Program-made: the position numbers and the translations under genes
Source of the DNA: Anisus vortex
Taxonomy: Eukaryota > Mollusca > Gastropoda > Planorbidae
Length of the DNA: 64,000 nt
Reading direction: 5' to 3'
Assembly (NCBI GenBank): GCA_949126835.1
Contig: OX421497.1
Location: forward strand, 43,360,226-43,424,225
Shown here: one piece after another, positions 1-12,600 of the stretch
How the letters are laid out: each line of letters opens with the position of its first letter
Position numbering within the stretch: position 1 is the first letter of the stretch
The notes under the pieces: model-generated
What the model was told of the DNA's origin: nothing
Seen by the model: only the letters and a program-made list of their open reading frames with translations
The model's database searches: none

Positions 1-261
1 CGTTTCAATCTTGTTATTTCTAGAATAGCAATGTTGTCGTCTGCATAATTATTAACTATAGAAACATAAAGTTAATAATGTGGGTGTTATTTAAAAATTT
101 TCTTACCAGTTAATGCATTAAATCAATGTGTATGCCTATAGAGTTTCAAGTTATTATTTTATTATTAAACGTTTAGGCTTTTAGAATTCCCTGTGTTAAT
201 ATTGGCGTTATCAATCAAGGCAAAAAAAAAACAATGTTCTAGTAAAATATTTGAGATATTT
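1..261. other. AT-rich non-coding DNA
   Basis: Low-complexity AT-rich sequence. I see no reading frame with a recognisable domain, no RNA gene and no repeat with a partner elsewhere in the window. Confidence 0.5.
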
Positions 262-622
262 TGTGCTAGTATCCCATGAGTCACTTTACGCTAGTAGGCT
301 ATCCCATGAGTCACTATTTATCCTAGTATCCCATGAATAACTTTATGCTAGTAAAAGTATCCCGTCGGACCAAATTGATCCATATAGGGCCGGTGAAGCA
401 GCGTTCATCAGTTTCTGTGGCCACGGCATACTAGGTGATTGTGTGGCCAGCACTATGCACAGCCGCCTTTACTTTACCCCAACTAAGGTTAGATAGGCCT
501 ACCCATCAGAGCTGGGTAGACTCAGGGACACACTCAGATCCCATGAGTCACTTTATGCTAGTATCTCATGAGTCACTTATTTATGCTAGTATCCCATAAG
601 TCACTTTATGCTAGTATCCCAC
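262..622. repeat. ~25-bp minisatellite split by a SINE
   Basis: Tandem units of about 25 bp, built around ATCCCATGAGTCACTTTATG followed by CTAGT, run from 262 to 360 and resume at 541-622. The interval between holds a SINE copy (362-538), so the array was probably continuous before the insertion. The same unit forms a second array at 3022-3140. Confidence 0.85.
362..538 (-). mobile_element. SINE family 1, 5'-truncated copy
   Basis: The sequence matches in reverse orientation the body of the tRNA-headed repeat seen complete at 15940-16224 (blocks GTGGCCACGGCATACTAG, CAGAGCTGGGTAGACTCAGG). The tRNA-like head is missing. It lies inside the 25-bp minisatellite. Confidence 0.85.
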
Positions 623-639
623 AGGGCCCTCGAGAGAAA

Positions 640-1368
640 AAAAAGATGCCGGTACGAGATCTTTTCTGGGCCCCCCTCCCCCCCCCCCCCCCCACTTTTT
701 TTAACACTAGTCATTTCTATATGATTTATTTTTATTACATAGGCCTACGTTTGAAAAATCAGGAATCTTTTTACAAGGTCTGTGAACCATTTTGTGAAAC
801 TGTCATAAGTGTTACCATTTACCATTAGAGTGTAATCATTTCAATCACAGCCTTACAGGTATATTACGAAATTACTTTAATCAAGTACATAGTTCTTAGT
901 TTAAATTATTGTAATTGTTCCTGCGCTTCAGTAGGCCTATTGATCTTGCAAATAATATTACAAAGATGTGTAAAATGGGCAAAGTGACTCTCACTGTTGA
1001 TTGATAATTTATGTCCTCTAGTGACTAGTGTTTCTAGGTTTAGTGATTTAACTATAGGTGTTATTCTTGTCAGTTATAAATATTCACCAGTAATGTATGT
1101 TGTGTAGTCTAATGTAAGGTTAGATCTACTGTGGCAATACAGTTGACACATATTTTTTTTTTTTTTTACAAACTCTTCCCAAAATACATTTTGTTAAATG
1201 ACCCAAAAAAAATGTGTTTTAAATTTTCAATACATTTGTCTAAAATGAGGATACCTTCCATCTCCACTCTTGGCTACCGCACTGGAAATCATTAAAGTGT
1301 AAAAGGATCGACTAACTATTTTGACTGCCATACTAGTACCAATATGCAGCGACATAAAGTATTTAGGC
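640..1368. other. Non-coding DNA with poly-C tract
   Basis: Contains a C-rich homopolymer at about 668-694 and AT-rich sequence. No gene or RNA is supported. Confidence 0.5.
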
Positions 1369-2638
1369 CAGGGGTCGGCAACCTTTTGGCTAATAGTGTG
1401 CCAAACTATGATTTTTAAATCATTTAGCGTGCCAACAGCCCGAAAGTCAACCTGCTCTATGATATTTTAAATTTCTTTTAAATAATATTTATTTAGCGCT
1501 GTAGCAAGATAGAGGCCCAAAACGAGATGCATAGAGAAAATCTTTAGAGCGTTTTATATTTAGCTTAAAAAAACGAGTTTCTGGTTATCATCCTTTTAAA
1601 TTTATTTGCATTTACACCAAATACAGAATTTTATTACTAAACTTTCACATTTTGATAGTTAATTATCGCCTAAAATTATCATTTAGTTATCGTGATTCGA
1701 GATATGGATCTGGCACCTGCTATACATTGATAATTGTATTTCGATCTCAGTTTTACTGAGATATTCTCTTATATTATTATTACGTATAAGTCCTAGTGAA
1801 CATAATGTAACTATCGTTGATCGGTATAGAGACATTGTAATCATACAAACTTGGTAGTTAATGTAATGTTTAAAAATGTACAAATTTTATTATAAATTCT
1901 TTAATCATATAATATTTATAAACTTTTCAACTAACTTACACAATTTGATATAATTTCAAAATTATAAATTGAAAGAGCCGTTAATGCTTTTTTTATTGAA
2001 AAATATGAAACATATTGGACATATTAGAGCAAAAAACCAATACAAAACGGGTTAATTATCTCCCTTCTTTTAAAATAAAAACTAATAGTACTTTTTAATT
2101 ATTATTTCTTTATACAAATCTAGCATATTTTTTGTTTAAAATTCAACTTGCTGCATTTTAAATGGTCACTATCCCTCCACTTAAAAAAAAAAAAAGAGCC
2201 ACATCTAAGATGGTTGTAGGCCTATATGGATAAATCCAGTCAGACTTTATGTGGAATGATAACAAGAGTCCATAAATTTAAAAGTCCTGTCTTTGTCTAT
2301 AAAACTCCTCTCTATCTATTTTAATATATGGCATAAATTAGGGAATTACAAGTAGTTAAGTTTTTTGAAATTGAATGAACGTTTGTCAAGTTTCAATGCA
2401 AATCCAATCCAGTGGTCGAACAGTCAAGTGTTGTTTGGCCACGTCCTTATAAAAGCAAGCTCAACTCACTTAAATTTGTCGCTCGCCATTCAGAAACATC
2501 GGCTTCAACAGTTAGTGCCTCCTCATTCAATTATTGAAAAAAATCAACAACAAGCACCTTTTGGAGGTCTCTCGCGTGCCATCTAAAATCACTCTGCGTG
2601 CCATGTCTGGCACGCGTACTTTAGGTTGTCGACCCCTG
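1369..2638. mobile_element. hAT-like non-autonomous DNA transposon, 1.27 kb
   Basis: Terminal inverted repeats: the left end reads CAGGGGTCGGCAACCTT and the right end GGTTGTCGACCCCTG, the typical hAT-type terminus. The flanking 8-mers ATTTAGGC (1361-1368) and GCTTAGGC (2639-2646) agree at 6 of 8 positions, as expected for an aged 8-bp hAT target duplication. Subterminal GTGCCA/TGGCAC motifs recur at both ends. The interior is AT-rich with no transposase frame, so it is a deletion derivative. The same family occurs at 16327-17191 and, more remotely, at 4589-4783. Confidence 0.85.
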
Positions 2639-2819
2639 GCTTAGGCTACTAAGCTAACAGGGAGAACTGTAAGCCTGTAGGGCTCATAGGTCTATATTTG
2701 TAAGTGTCTCTGGAGAAAACAAAATAAGAAAGATCCTAAATGCTATCGAAAATAAATAGGCCCTATATTACAACTAGATGCTTCTTTGTAAATTTAACAA
2801 AATATTCAAGTTCACATTC

Positions 2820-3021
2820 AAAGAATATCAAAATTAAGGGCCCCCAGCGCCACGTGAGATTGTATGAGGTTTTGGGGCATCTCTTCTTAGCTTTATTGCA
2901 ACAATTAAAAGATACTTGCGTAATTACCAATTTAATTTTAAATTTAAAATTCCATGGGCCCCCTAAATTCTTATGGGCCCCGGTACGGCGTACCGGCTGT
3001 ACCCCCCTCTCGTGGGGCCTG
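2820..3021. repeat. GGGCCC-rich dispersed repeat candidate
   Basis: Several GGGCCCC blocks and a CGGTACGGCGTACCGG palindrome surround an AT-rich core. It resembles a MITE remnant, but I could not delimit termini or a target duplication. A shorter GGGCCC/CCGGTACGAG segment occurs near 625-668. Confidence 0.35.
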
Positions 3022-3140
3022 GTATCCCATGAGTCATTTTATGCTAGTATCCTATGACTAACTTTATGCTAGTATCCCATGAGTCACATTATGCTAGTAT
3101 TCCATTCGTCACTTTATGCTTGTATCTCGTGAATAACTAT
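3022..3140. repeat. Second array of the ~25-bp minisatellite
   Basis: Four to five degenerate copies of the same unit as at 262-622 (CCCATGAGTCA, TTATGCTAGTAT). The arrays are about 2.4 kb apart with an hAT element between them. Confidence 0.8.
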
Positions 3141-4588
3141 GAGTAAAAAGTGATTTGTCTGATTACTTAATAATGACATGAAATGTTAAATTATTTTCAA
3201 TTCGATGCCTTTAGAATTTCTTTTGTTGCCCCATAAATGGGAGATCAGTCCAACTAGACATTAAGTTTAAATAATAAATTGCATTGCAAATTAAAACTAG
3301 GCCTTATAATCAAGAAATGGTGCTCAAATAAATCTTCTGCAATAATCTTTGTATCAAATGAGCGTCTGTAACATAGCATAGCGTCTGTTCTCGGCTACCC
3401 AACCAGTTCTGCAAGCCTATTCCTATTATAGGGCTTTAAATGGTCTGGCCGGGTGTGCTTACTAGATGCATTAAAAAAAAGCAATTGGCATTGAATAACT
3501 GAAAAACTTGTATCGTTCTTTATATTATAAACAAAATTTTTTAATAATCTAAACTATTGCCTAAAACGTTTTATTAATAATTATAAAGAAATCAATATTT
3601 TAAGAGTGACTTCCCTTTAATAAAAGCGGTAAAAATAAAACTAATAACAATGACACTGAAACTTTCGTTGAGTCGAAAACAGAATCAGAAACACGCTGCA
3701 CATAGATCTAATCAAGATATGAATACATTAATTATTCGGAATACCAATTAGATCTATTCATTATATATTATGTATGTCGATTTTTTATATTTTATGATGC
3801 CATCTCCCTCAACATAGTTTGTTACATCATGACATCATGTAGAATGTAGATGTAGAGTAGGTAGGCCATATGCCATATTCACATACTGATGATATACTAT
3901 AGTTAATATAGACTCAATATAGAGTCTATCTAATATATTAATATATCTATACTCTATGTCGACTATACTATAGTCTATAGCCATAGCGGCCCTTAGGCCA
4001 TGATAGGCCAGGCTACGGCCATGATAGGCCATGGCCATAAGCCATAGGCATAGGACTGATAACTGATATAGTGATATATTGATATAGGATATAGCGCAAT
4101 TATAGGTCTAGTATGCATAGATTTTTAAAAGAACAGATAAAACCAGTGCCAGTGGTCCCAGTGGAAGATAATATTAATAATATGAGATTATAATTCTTTT
4201 ATTTTTGATGTGTAGGCAAGTGTAGCCTAATCAGATCATAATCATGCTAGTCACTAGTCCTAATGAATTGATGAGTCAGGCGTAGGCTGTGTGTAAACGC
4301 CCAGTGTGTCTGTTCATCATTTTTAATTTTTGTCCAACATTTAATTTTAAAAAGCCTAACTGAAAAGTTAAAATGGTAGGGCTTTTTATGATTTTAGGTA
4401 GGCCTACCGGGTAATCCCAATTATATCAATGAATCTACTCATCGTAGGCCTACTCAATTTATTACTTAAATAAACTTAAAGTTAGGCGAATATCTCAGTT
4501 AGTAATGACTTAGGCCTACTCTTAGTAAAGTGTCTTAGAAAGCCTATTCCCGGATTATAATTTACATATGTCTATAGTGACTATAGCC
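3141..4588. other. Non-coding AT-rich DNA with simple palindromic tracts
   Basis: No gene seen. Around 3840-4080 there is a locally repetitive stretch built from CTATAG, CCATGATAGGCC and TAGGCCATGGCC words. TAGGCCTA palindromes occur at 4399, 4445 and 4511. Confidence 0.5.
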
Positions 4589-4783
4589 TAGGGGTCTGCA
4601 ATCTATAGCACGCGTGCCAAACTAAGTGCCAAGTCTGGCACGCAGAGCCATTTTCATGGCATGCGAAGTCCCTAAAACTAAAAGAAAGCAATTCAAGTCT
4701 TTTCTGCAAGAAATTGAGAGAGGCCTACTAGAGTCTAGAGCAGGATACATTTTAAGCTATTGTCAAAAGGTTGCCGACCCCTG
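4589..4783. mobile_element. Short hAT-type MITE, 195 bp
   Basis: Left end TAGGGGTCTGCAATC, right end GGTTGCCGACCCCTG, with subterminal GCACGCGTGCCAAACT and GTCTGGCACGC motifs shared with the 1369 and 16327 elements. The flanks CTATAGCC (4581-4588) and GTCTAGCC (4784-4791) match at 6 of 8 bases. Confidence 0.75.
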
Positions 4784-4872
4784 GTCTAGCCTATGCTTTG
4801 TGACACTTTGTTACTTTGTTTATATGGTTTATTATAATAATTACATTAAAATTAATAATTTATTGATTGATT

Positions 4873-5068
4873 ACCTGAGTCTACCCAGCTCTGATGGGTA
4901 TAATGGGCTACCTGACATCAGTTAGTTAGGCTAAAGTAAAGGCGGCTGGGCATTGTGCTGGCCTCACAATCACCTAGTATGCTGCGGCCACAGAAACTGG
5001 TAAACGCTGCTTCACCAGCCCTATGATCAGATTGGTCCGAAGGGATACTTTACTTTAAAAAAAAAAAA
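4873..5068 (+). mobile_element. SINE family 1, head-less copy with A tail
   Basis: Plus-orientation copy beginning at the GAGTCTACCCAGCTCTGATG block, running through the conserved GCTGCTTCACC region to GGTCCGAAGGG and ending in a 12-base A run. The tRNA-like promoter head is absent, so it is 5'-truncated. Confidence 0.85.
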
Positions 5069-5566
5069 TGAAATCACCCAATTTAGATTGTCTAAATAAA
5101 CACACCGCAAGCCATTCACTGACGGCCAAGTCTAGTAATGTAATCGCCAGTCCCTTGGGAACAAAGAGGATATAAAAATTTTGCTTGACTGGCATTCAAC
5201 GTGCCAAAAATTAGGGTAACTTATATTAGAATGAGGACGTTATAAATGGACTAGTTAGTAATAGCTGGACCTTTAGAATTTAACGCTTGTCAATTAGTTG
5301 TTGTTTTGCAGAGAGTTAGAGATGCTACTATATCAGCCAGTGCCTATAAATCTAATTATTGTGATTAAGTTCATTTTTGAAGTATTCTTTGAATGTAAAT
5401 TATTGAGTAGCTTGAGTGTATTAGTCCATAACAGTTTGTCATTTAAATTTGAACAAATATCTAAGGATGTACAGAATAATTAAAAATAAAATTATTATTT
5501 TTTGTTACAGTAAAAAAAATTTGACGTTCTAGATTGCAGGAGCAATAAAAAAAACAATTATCAAAT

Positions 5567-8500
5567 ATGAATGAAGTAGACCCAAATTTTAGAGAACAGA
5601 TGGGGAACATAATAAAGCAAATACAGGAAGTGGTTGAAGAGGTTTTTTCAAAACAGTCCTCACAAGGTCAAGAAGATAGTAAATTGTTTGGAAATCCTGA
5701 AAAAGCCGTAAGTAATACACATTTTTTCTTTTACTTTGTGTGCCTCTGCAGTAGCCTTCTTCTCAGCCAAGAACATACGTTGACGTGGTGACTGGGCATA
5801 CTGTCAAGTTGGCCAGGCTAACAGGTTCACAGCCTACATGCATGTTTGTAGGTTTCTGTAACCCACCAGTGTAAAAAATAACCCTGCTACAAAAACATTA
5901 TCAAAATCAAACACATGTCTTCCATTATCAGAGAAAGGAGGCCCTGTTAAAGGGATTATGAAGCAGATCACCAAAACCCAAAAGGGAGCTGATAGGCAGA
6001 CTACCTCCTTTTCTCTAAGAAAAAACACCCAGGTTGGCAACTGGAATGTTGGATCAATGTACGAGTTTGGGAAGGCCTACCATGTAGGCTGACGCTAATT
6101 TTCCTTTCTCCCCAACTGTCAAGAGTCTCAGCGTTTATCTGGACTACACTCTGTCCATGCAGTACCACATCTCATCTCCTTCCTCCTCACCAAAACCTAC
6201 TTCTTCCATCTGCGTCGTATTACCGCCATCCGTCGCTATCTCACCCAGGAAGCTTGCATGAAGCTGTCATCTCTCTAACGTAGTGACTCTTCAGATCCCT
6301 CGCGCAAAAATATTGTCAGCTGGCCAACGTGCATTCTCCTACGCTGGCCCATCGGCCTGGAATCCCCTCCAATTCGCCAGAGCCCTAGCTTTGACATCTT
6401 CAGGAGCCAGCTGAAGACTCACCTATTCCATACATATATACATTTTCATCTATTCTTCGTTGGTTGTACTCTGTCTGTAACTGTTGTCAGCGCATAGAAC
6501 TGTCCTCAACGGGATATGCACTATATAAGCATCATTATTTTTATTATTATTATTAACAGATAGGACTTAAACAAATAGAAAACAAATTCAAGATAATAAG
6601 AATTCCATCGTACTGGTGTAAGCACAAATTTTAATAGAGCGAGAAATCCAAAATAGAAGATGGATAGGCCACACATTGACAAAACCAACTACAAATTTGA
6701 CTAGACAAGCTTTTGCATGGAATCCATAGAGTGCAAGACCCAAGAATACTAATAGTATAGGAAGGATCATTGATCCTTAGAACCTGGTGATTTTGGATTG
6801 TGAGAAGTCAAAAACTGTATTGTCATGAATTTAATATTTAGACTTATATAGACTCTAATTATAATATAGATATGTTATAAGTTGCACACATTAAAAAAAA
6901 TTTGTATAGGCTTATGAATAAAATCCCATAGAAAAGAATGAACAGGTTGTTTTGTTTTTTAAATAACCTTGCATGGGCTGTAATTATTTCTGTTAAGGTT
7001 GCCCAAATGCAAGTTGCAAGTAAATTAAATAAAAGCCTAAGTTTGAAAAAGACTCTTTTTAGGTCAGTTTTACTACTAGACAATTATTGTCAGCTATTAT
7101 AATAAAACTTTAAAACTGAACTGATTGTGGGTTTAACAAGGAAGTTTTAAATGAAACACTAAATATGTCCTTCTTTTTGTCTCTCTATGTCTTCCTTTTG
7201 ATGCCCAAGAATCTGGCAATCCCCAATTCCAACAAAACCGAAAATCGGAATTCCGGTTTTTGTGTAACATAGAACATGTAATATACAATTGTATATGCAT
7301 GCATTATGTATAATTTTATTCAGAACAAGCTACATTGCCTGGCGTTACCCAGGTGAAAAAAAAAACAGGACTGTATAAAGGTGCAGATAAAAATTTTATA
7401 AACTACAATTAAAAGAAAGCTATAAATCTAATATTTAAATTATTATCTTTTTACTGAAGACTTTTAGGAAAGTATTTTAAAATAAATATTGTAATCGTGT
7501 AAAAAAATAGGCAAGTATTTTTATTTAACAAATATCTAAATTGCCTGTAGATTAAAAAAAATTGTCAAAAAAAAAGGTAAGGTCTAACTGAAGAATTGAA
7601 CCTGGGTTGCCCGCATAGCAGTCCGCTACGTTAATCACTTAGCTAGCGAAGACACATGTCCGATGTCAAAAATTATTAGACAGTATATAGGCCTAGGCCT
7701 AAATAGGTCAGTGACACAAACTCACGTAATTTTAAATTGACCAATGGGTATGCGTACAAACACCCTCTTTTAATATATATACTAGCAGATGTGTGCCCGA
7801 TTCTTCGAATGGGCTTTGTGTAGAATATGCTTGACACATTATAGTTTTTTAGTTTTGTTTTTGCAACATACATAACATAAAGTAGTATGTTTTTTTTTTG
7901 TGGTTAGTATTTTTGTTTTATTCATTGTTGTTTTGCACACTTTAATATTCACCAGTTCAATATACAACTAAAAAGGAAAAACAAATAAGAATCATTTTTT
8001 TTTATTTCTTGCTCAAAGTATGACTACTGTGATCTAATGGTGTGAGATTATTGGGTAATTAAACTCTTTCTGTAAAACAGAACTCACATGTCATTTAAAA
8101 AGTACTGTTAATTTAAAAAGGATTTTTTGATATATTTTTTTTGCGACAATATTAGTCGTAGATCAATATTTTGTTAATTTATTTTTTTGTATTTGTTGGT
8201 GTTATTTGCTATTTATTTATTTATTGTTTCTTTGGAAGCAAACTTAGAATTAAATTTTAAATTCAACAGGAAAAACAATTACAAATGAAACCCATATGAA
8301 TCATAGTTTATACAACGTATACGATATGAATTAAAACTTTAAAAAGTTAGTCCCGGCAAATTTAAACATTGCCCGGCAATATAAAAATTCCCGCTACAAA
8401 GTTTATAAGACTTATACACGAAATAGGTATAGAACAGAATACACAATCCCTATATAAACAGTCATTAACAGTGAAGCTGGCTTCCACCATTTTTTTTTTC

Positions 8501-11371
8501 ACAATGCAGCGGTTGCTAGAGACGCTACTGCAGTAAAATGAGAAAGGATATCTACGTCTACCATAAATATATACAATATATATAGGGCCTACATTCTTTC
8601 ATTATAGGCTTACTTTTTTATACATTTGACTTAATTACCCATTTTCTTTTCAACATTATAGGATTAGGCCAATATGATGTAAAAATTTAGGCCCTATTAC
8701 CCAGTACTGATTTGAAAAAATAGCTTAGGCGTAGCTCGGTACCGGTAACTAAATTGCTATGGCTACCGGTACATAAATATATACTTTTTAAACCAAAATA
8801 ATGTTTTAAAATTATAGAGTGAAATCGTAATATAATTCCTAATGGGTTAATATGAGGTTGTTTATCCCGTTGTTTATTCTTTATGGAGTCAGGAAAGCCA
8901 TGCAGTTTGACATGCTTGTTGTTACGATAATCAATCGTTTTCGCATCGTTGTTGTAGTTTATTACAAAACCGTTAAACCACATTTTGCCTGAAACATTAG
9001 CTTTGCTTGTTCGAACTTGTAGATTTGAAGAAAAAGACATTGTAGGCTAAATAAGCATTAATATAGAGTGTAACCAGGACCGCTGCGTTTAAATAAGCTT
9101 TGTAAAACGTCAATATTACTTCCCGAAACAGAAAAAAAAAATGCGATTGCGCATTCTGTTCTATACCTATTCTATGGACGTATACGACACAAATTAAAAC
9201 GTGAATGAAATTTTGTCACCGGCAATTGAAAAATTTGCGGCTAAAAAATTAATATAAGTTGTAGGCAATTTAAACAAGAATAAAATGTGTTCCCATCATT
9301 GATAAAAAAAAATCCATGCACATAGTTTGATGACGTCAATTTAAACATGAATGAAAAATGTCCCTTCATTGCTAAAAAATCCATGTGCAAACTTTATGAC
9401 GTCATCCTGAAAATAATCTCAACGCCATCCTTTTTTTTTTATTTTGTGAAGACAAATTATATAAATTTGATACTGGCAAAGTAAATGTGAATCAAAGTTG
9501 TGTTTTTAGTCTGGTTTTTTGACCAAACTGACCACTGCGGTCATTTAAATTTTCTTAAAACCTTGACAGTGTCCACCGCAGTAACGCAAAGAATATTTGT
9601 AGCAAATTTCATTTAATTCTGTCCAGTATTTTAAAAGATTATGCGGTATGTACACACATATATACATACATACACACATACATATTCCTTTTGAGATTTA
9701 TATATATATATGATAGCTTATCAAAAATCAGAGTAATAGATGCAGCACTAGTATTCCAGACTGAATTTTGAAAGTTAAAATAGATATTCGGCTTCTGTCC
9801 AAAAGTCAATATCAGTTTCGGCCAAAACCAAAAGCTAACATTTCATTTAAAATGGATAACTCAATTAAATTAACATTTTGCATTTTTCTCTTTTAAAAAA
9901 ACAACAGAAATATGTCACAAAATCAGGACCAAAGAAAACTTTTTCTGAAGGCGTGTACCAAGTGGATGCATCACGTCAACAAGGACTAAACTGTACTAAA
10001 GAATTCTCCAAGGTCCAAAGACAAGTTCCTCTTGATGAAAGTCTAGTTATTGATAGACGTGGAAGAACAAAATCGCAAACATTTTCTTCAACTACTCATT
10101 TGAAGATACAGCAAAAAAATAGTAATTGTAAAAAATCATTCAAATGTTTGATGTGCCAGAAACTGTTTGTCAAATGGAAACCTTTGAGGCTTCACATAAA
10201 ATCACATGTTTATAAAATAACGATTCTTTGTACAATTTGCCATAGAGAATTTAATTGCAATTCACATTTAAAACAGCACCAAGAAGTTCATACTGGTGAA
10301 AAGTTCTTTAAATGTATAATGTGTAATAAAGTATTTTCTCATCTTTCATATTTAAAGAGGCACCAAGTTGTTCACACAGGTGATAAACCATATAAATGCC
10401 AAGTAGGTCAATGCAATAAAGCATTTACTCATCTTTCATATTTAAAGACTCACCAAGCTATTCATACTGGTGATAAACCATATAAATGTCAAGCATGTTG
10501 TAGATCATTTTCTCAACTTTCCAATTTAAAGACTCACCAAGCTGTTCATACTGGTGAAAAACCATACAAATGCCAAGTAGGTCAATGCAGTAAAGCATTT
10601 ACTCATCTTTCCCATTTAAAGACTCACCAAGCTGTTCATACTTGTGAAAAGCCATATAAGTGCCAAGTAGGTCAATGCAATAAAGCATTTTCTCGACTTG
10701 TATATTTAAAGAGTCACCATGCTATTCATACTGGTAATAAACCATATAAATGCCAAGCATGTTGTAGATTATTTTCTCATCTTTCTAATTTAAAGACTCA
10801 CCAAGCTGTTCATACTGGTGAAAAGCCATATAAATGCCAAGTAGGTCAATGCAGTAAAGCATTTTCTCAACTTACCAATTTAAAGATTCACCAAGCTGTT
10901 CATACTGGTGAAAAACCATACAAATGCCAAGTAGGTCAATGCAGTAAAGCATTTTCTCATCTTTCACATTTAAAGACTCACCAAGCTGTTCATACTGGTG
11001 AAAAACCATACAAATGCCAAGTAGGTCAATGCAGTAAAGCATTTTCTCATCTTTCACATTTAAAGACTCACCAAGCTGTTCATACTGGTGAAAAACCATA
11101 TAAATGCCAAGTAGGTCTATGCCATAAAGCATTTTCTCATCTTTCACTTTTAAAGAGGCATCAAGCTGTTCATACTGGTGAAAAACCATATAAATGCCAA
11201 GTAGGTCAATGCAATAAAGCCTTTTCTCATCTTTCACATTTAATGAGGCACCAAGCTGTTCATACTGGTGAAAAACCATATAAATGCCAAGTAGGTCAAT
11301 GCAATAAAGCATTTTCTCGACTATCAAGTTTAAAAAGACACCAAGCTGTTCATACTGGTGAAAAAACCTAA
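5567..11371 (+). CDS. Polydactyl C2H2 zinc-finger protein, two exons
   Basis: Likely nuclear DNA-binding protein. Proposed model: exon 1 at 5567-5707 (ATG at 5567, donor GTAAGT at 5708) and exon 2 at 9908-11371 (acceptor after AACAG at 9907). Both boundaries are phase 0, giving 534 aa. Exon 1 encodes a 47-aa acidic, probably helical N-terminus without a recognised KRAB, SCAN or BTB domain. Exon 2 encodes a basic Ser/Thr-rich linker, then 14 tandem C2H2 fingers from about residue 125 to the C-terminus, joined by TGEKPYKC-type linkers. Most fingers have CQVGQC (Cys-x4-Cys); fingers 5 and 8 have CQACC (Cys-x2-Cys). Fingers 10 and 11 are identical in protein. The long antisense frame at 10872-11327 is a shadow of this 84-90-bp repeat. 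The finger array is near certain; the joining of exon 1 is inference from splice sites and phase. Confidence 0.9.
6118..6545 (+). mobile_element. Decayed LINE C-terminal fragment
   Basis: Conceptual translation in shifting frames gives the usual end of a non-LTR polymerase: a VYLDYTLSM-like stretch, then a block resembling RAFSYAGPSAWNPL and FRSQLKTHLF, followed by a short 3' UTR with TATAAGCATCATTATT and an ATT-rich tail. Frameshifts and stops show it is dead. It lies in the zinc-finger gene intron. Confidence 0.7.
7568..7652 (-). repeat. Possible tRNA-derived SINE head
   Basis: On the minus strand the sequence has an A-box-like GCTAAGTGATTAACG, then GTAGCGGACTGCTATGCGGG, then a B-box-like GGTTCAATTCTTC. 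The spacing suits an RNA polymerase III internal promoter. It does not fold into a proper tRNA by eye, so it is a SINE head or tRNA pseudogene. No other copy of this head was seen. Confidence 0.4.
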
Positions 11372-12450
11372 AATGTCAAACATTCAAATTGGATTTCCAA
11401 CCAGTTAATATTTTATGTCAACTATAATTATAATGTATTTTATAACATAGAATATATTTTATTATAGTTGATTTATAAATGGTAATATACCTTGAGACTT
11501 TTCAAAGTCATTTATCCTATAGTTAAACAAGTCAATCATTGTAGTGTATGTTTACATTATTTTAAATTCAACTTTTTCAAGCTATAATTATTTACTGTAA
11601 TATGCATTATATTATATATTGATATATATACCGGTATGTTATTTAACCTCCTTCATAATTTGATACATCTTCTTGTCTTATATGTAACAGATCACTCCTT
11701 CTATACAGAAGATGATTGCTCAAACTTATAGATTTGTCACCTGGTTTTTTTTACATTGACACTTTGAAAGTTTCTTTTTAGAAACCCAGTTTGTTCATTT
11801 TATTTTAAAATTTACAAAGATGTGCTTTTTCTTTTATGTATGTATTTATAGTGTTTCTTTTTGTTGTCAACTCTGTTGATTGTTGTAATAATTTAAAATG
11901 TTTCATATTTTAGATTTGTCTGTCTGTATATTGAATGTATTAACTCTTACACTGGCATATATTTTATGGACCAAATGTTGTTTTACTATCATATCTATTT
12001 TATAATTAACTTCTTACTGTTTGGGAAAATTGATTCGATTTTTTCAAGTTTGGGGAAAGTTTGGAAAAATTGACCATAAGGTTTATGAACGTTTGTGATT
12101 TTTGCCAAAACCTACAAAGTAGCATTAAAAATGTTCATTTACCAATACATTTTTTTAAAGGTCAAAACTGACAAATTATAATTCCTGATTAATCAAAGAG
12201 GGTTTCACTTACAGGATAAAAAAATATTGCAGAATTAACTTTACTTGAAATTCATAAACCAATTTATACTGCTAGGTTTATATAATATATCCAATGTTTG
12301 GTAGTGTATTATAAATAGTCCACATAAAAAAAAAATGCTTGTGCATGTTTTTTTTATAGTTTCTTGGAATAATTTTAGAAACAAGACATGATGTGTAATC
12401 CCGGTATTAAGGATTTCTCAAATGAGGATTTTTTTAAATTCTTGAGAAAA
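11372..12450. other. Downstream region of the zinc-finger gene, non-coding
   Basis: AT-rich, presumably 3' UTR followed by intergenic DNA. No recognisable frame until the decayed finger at about 12455. Confidence 0.4.
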
Positions 12451-12454
12451 GTCT

Positions 12455-12600
12455 TATAAATGTGGCCTAAGTATTAAACTATTTTCTGGGAAAGCAACAT
12501 TAAATCATCACCAAAGAGTACATTCTAGAAAAGGAGTAAAAATGTGGCCTCATTAAAACTAAACCAAAGAATACATTCTGTGGAAAAGTCTTAGAAAATG
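12455..12600 (+). pseudogene. Decayed C2H2 finger remnant
   Basis: One frame reads YKCGLSIKLFSGKATLNHHQ followed by RVHS, which is recognisably a C2H2 finger whose second Cys has become Ser. It is followed by a second, more eroded KCGLI...VEKS-like unit and stops. The remnant lies about 1.1 kb beyond the end of the functional array and has the same orientation. It is either the eroded 3' end of an older, longer array or a relic of a neighbouring paralogue. Confidence 0.6.

Larger units (their letters stand above)
5708..9907 (+). other. Proposed intron of the zinc-finger gene
   Basis: A 4.2-kb interval between a GTAAGT donor and an AACAG acceptor. It contains a LINE remnant (6118-6545), a possible SINE head (7568-7652) and otherwise AT-rich sequence. 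I see no other coding signal in it. Confidence 0.5.

Noticed and set aside
10872..11327. 151-codon antisense frame with internal repeats
   Set aside because: It is the reverse-strand shadow of the 84-90-bp zinc-finger repeat; its periodicity is wholly explained by the sense gene.
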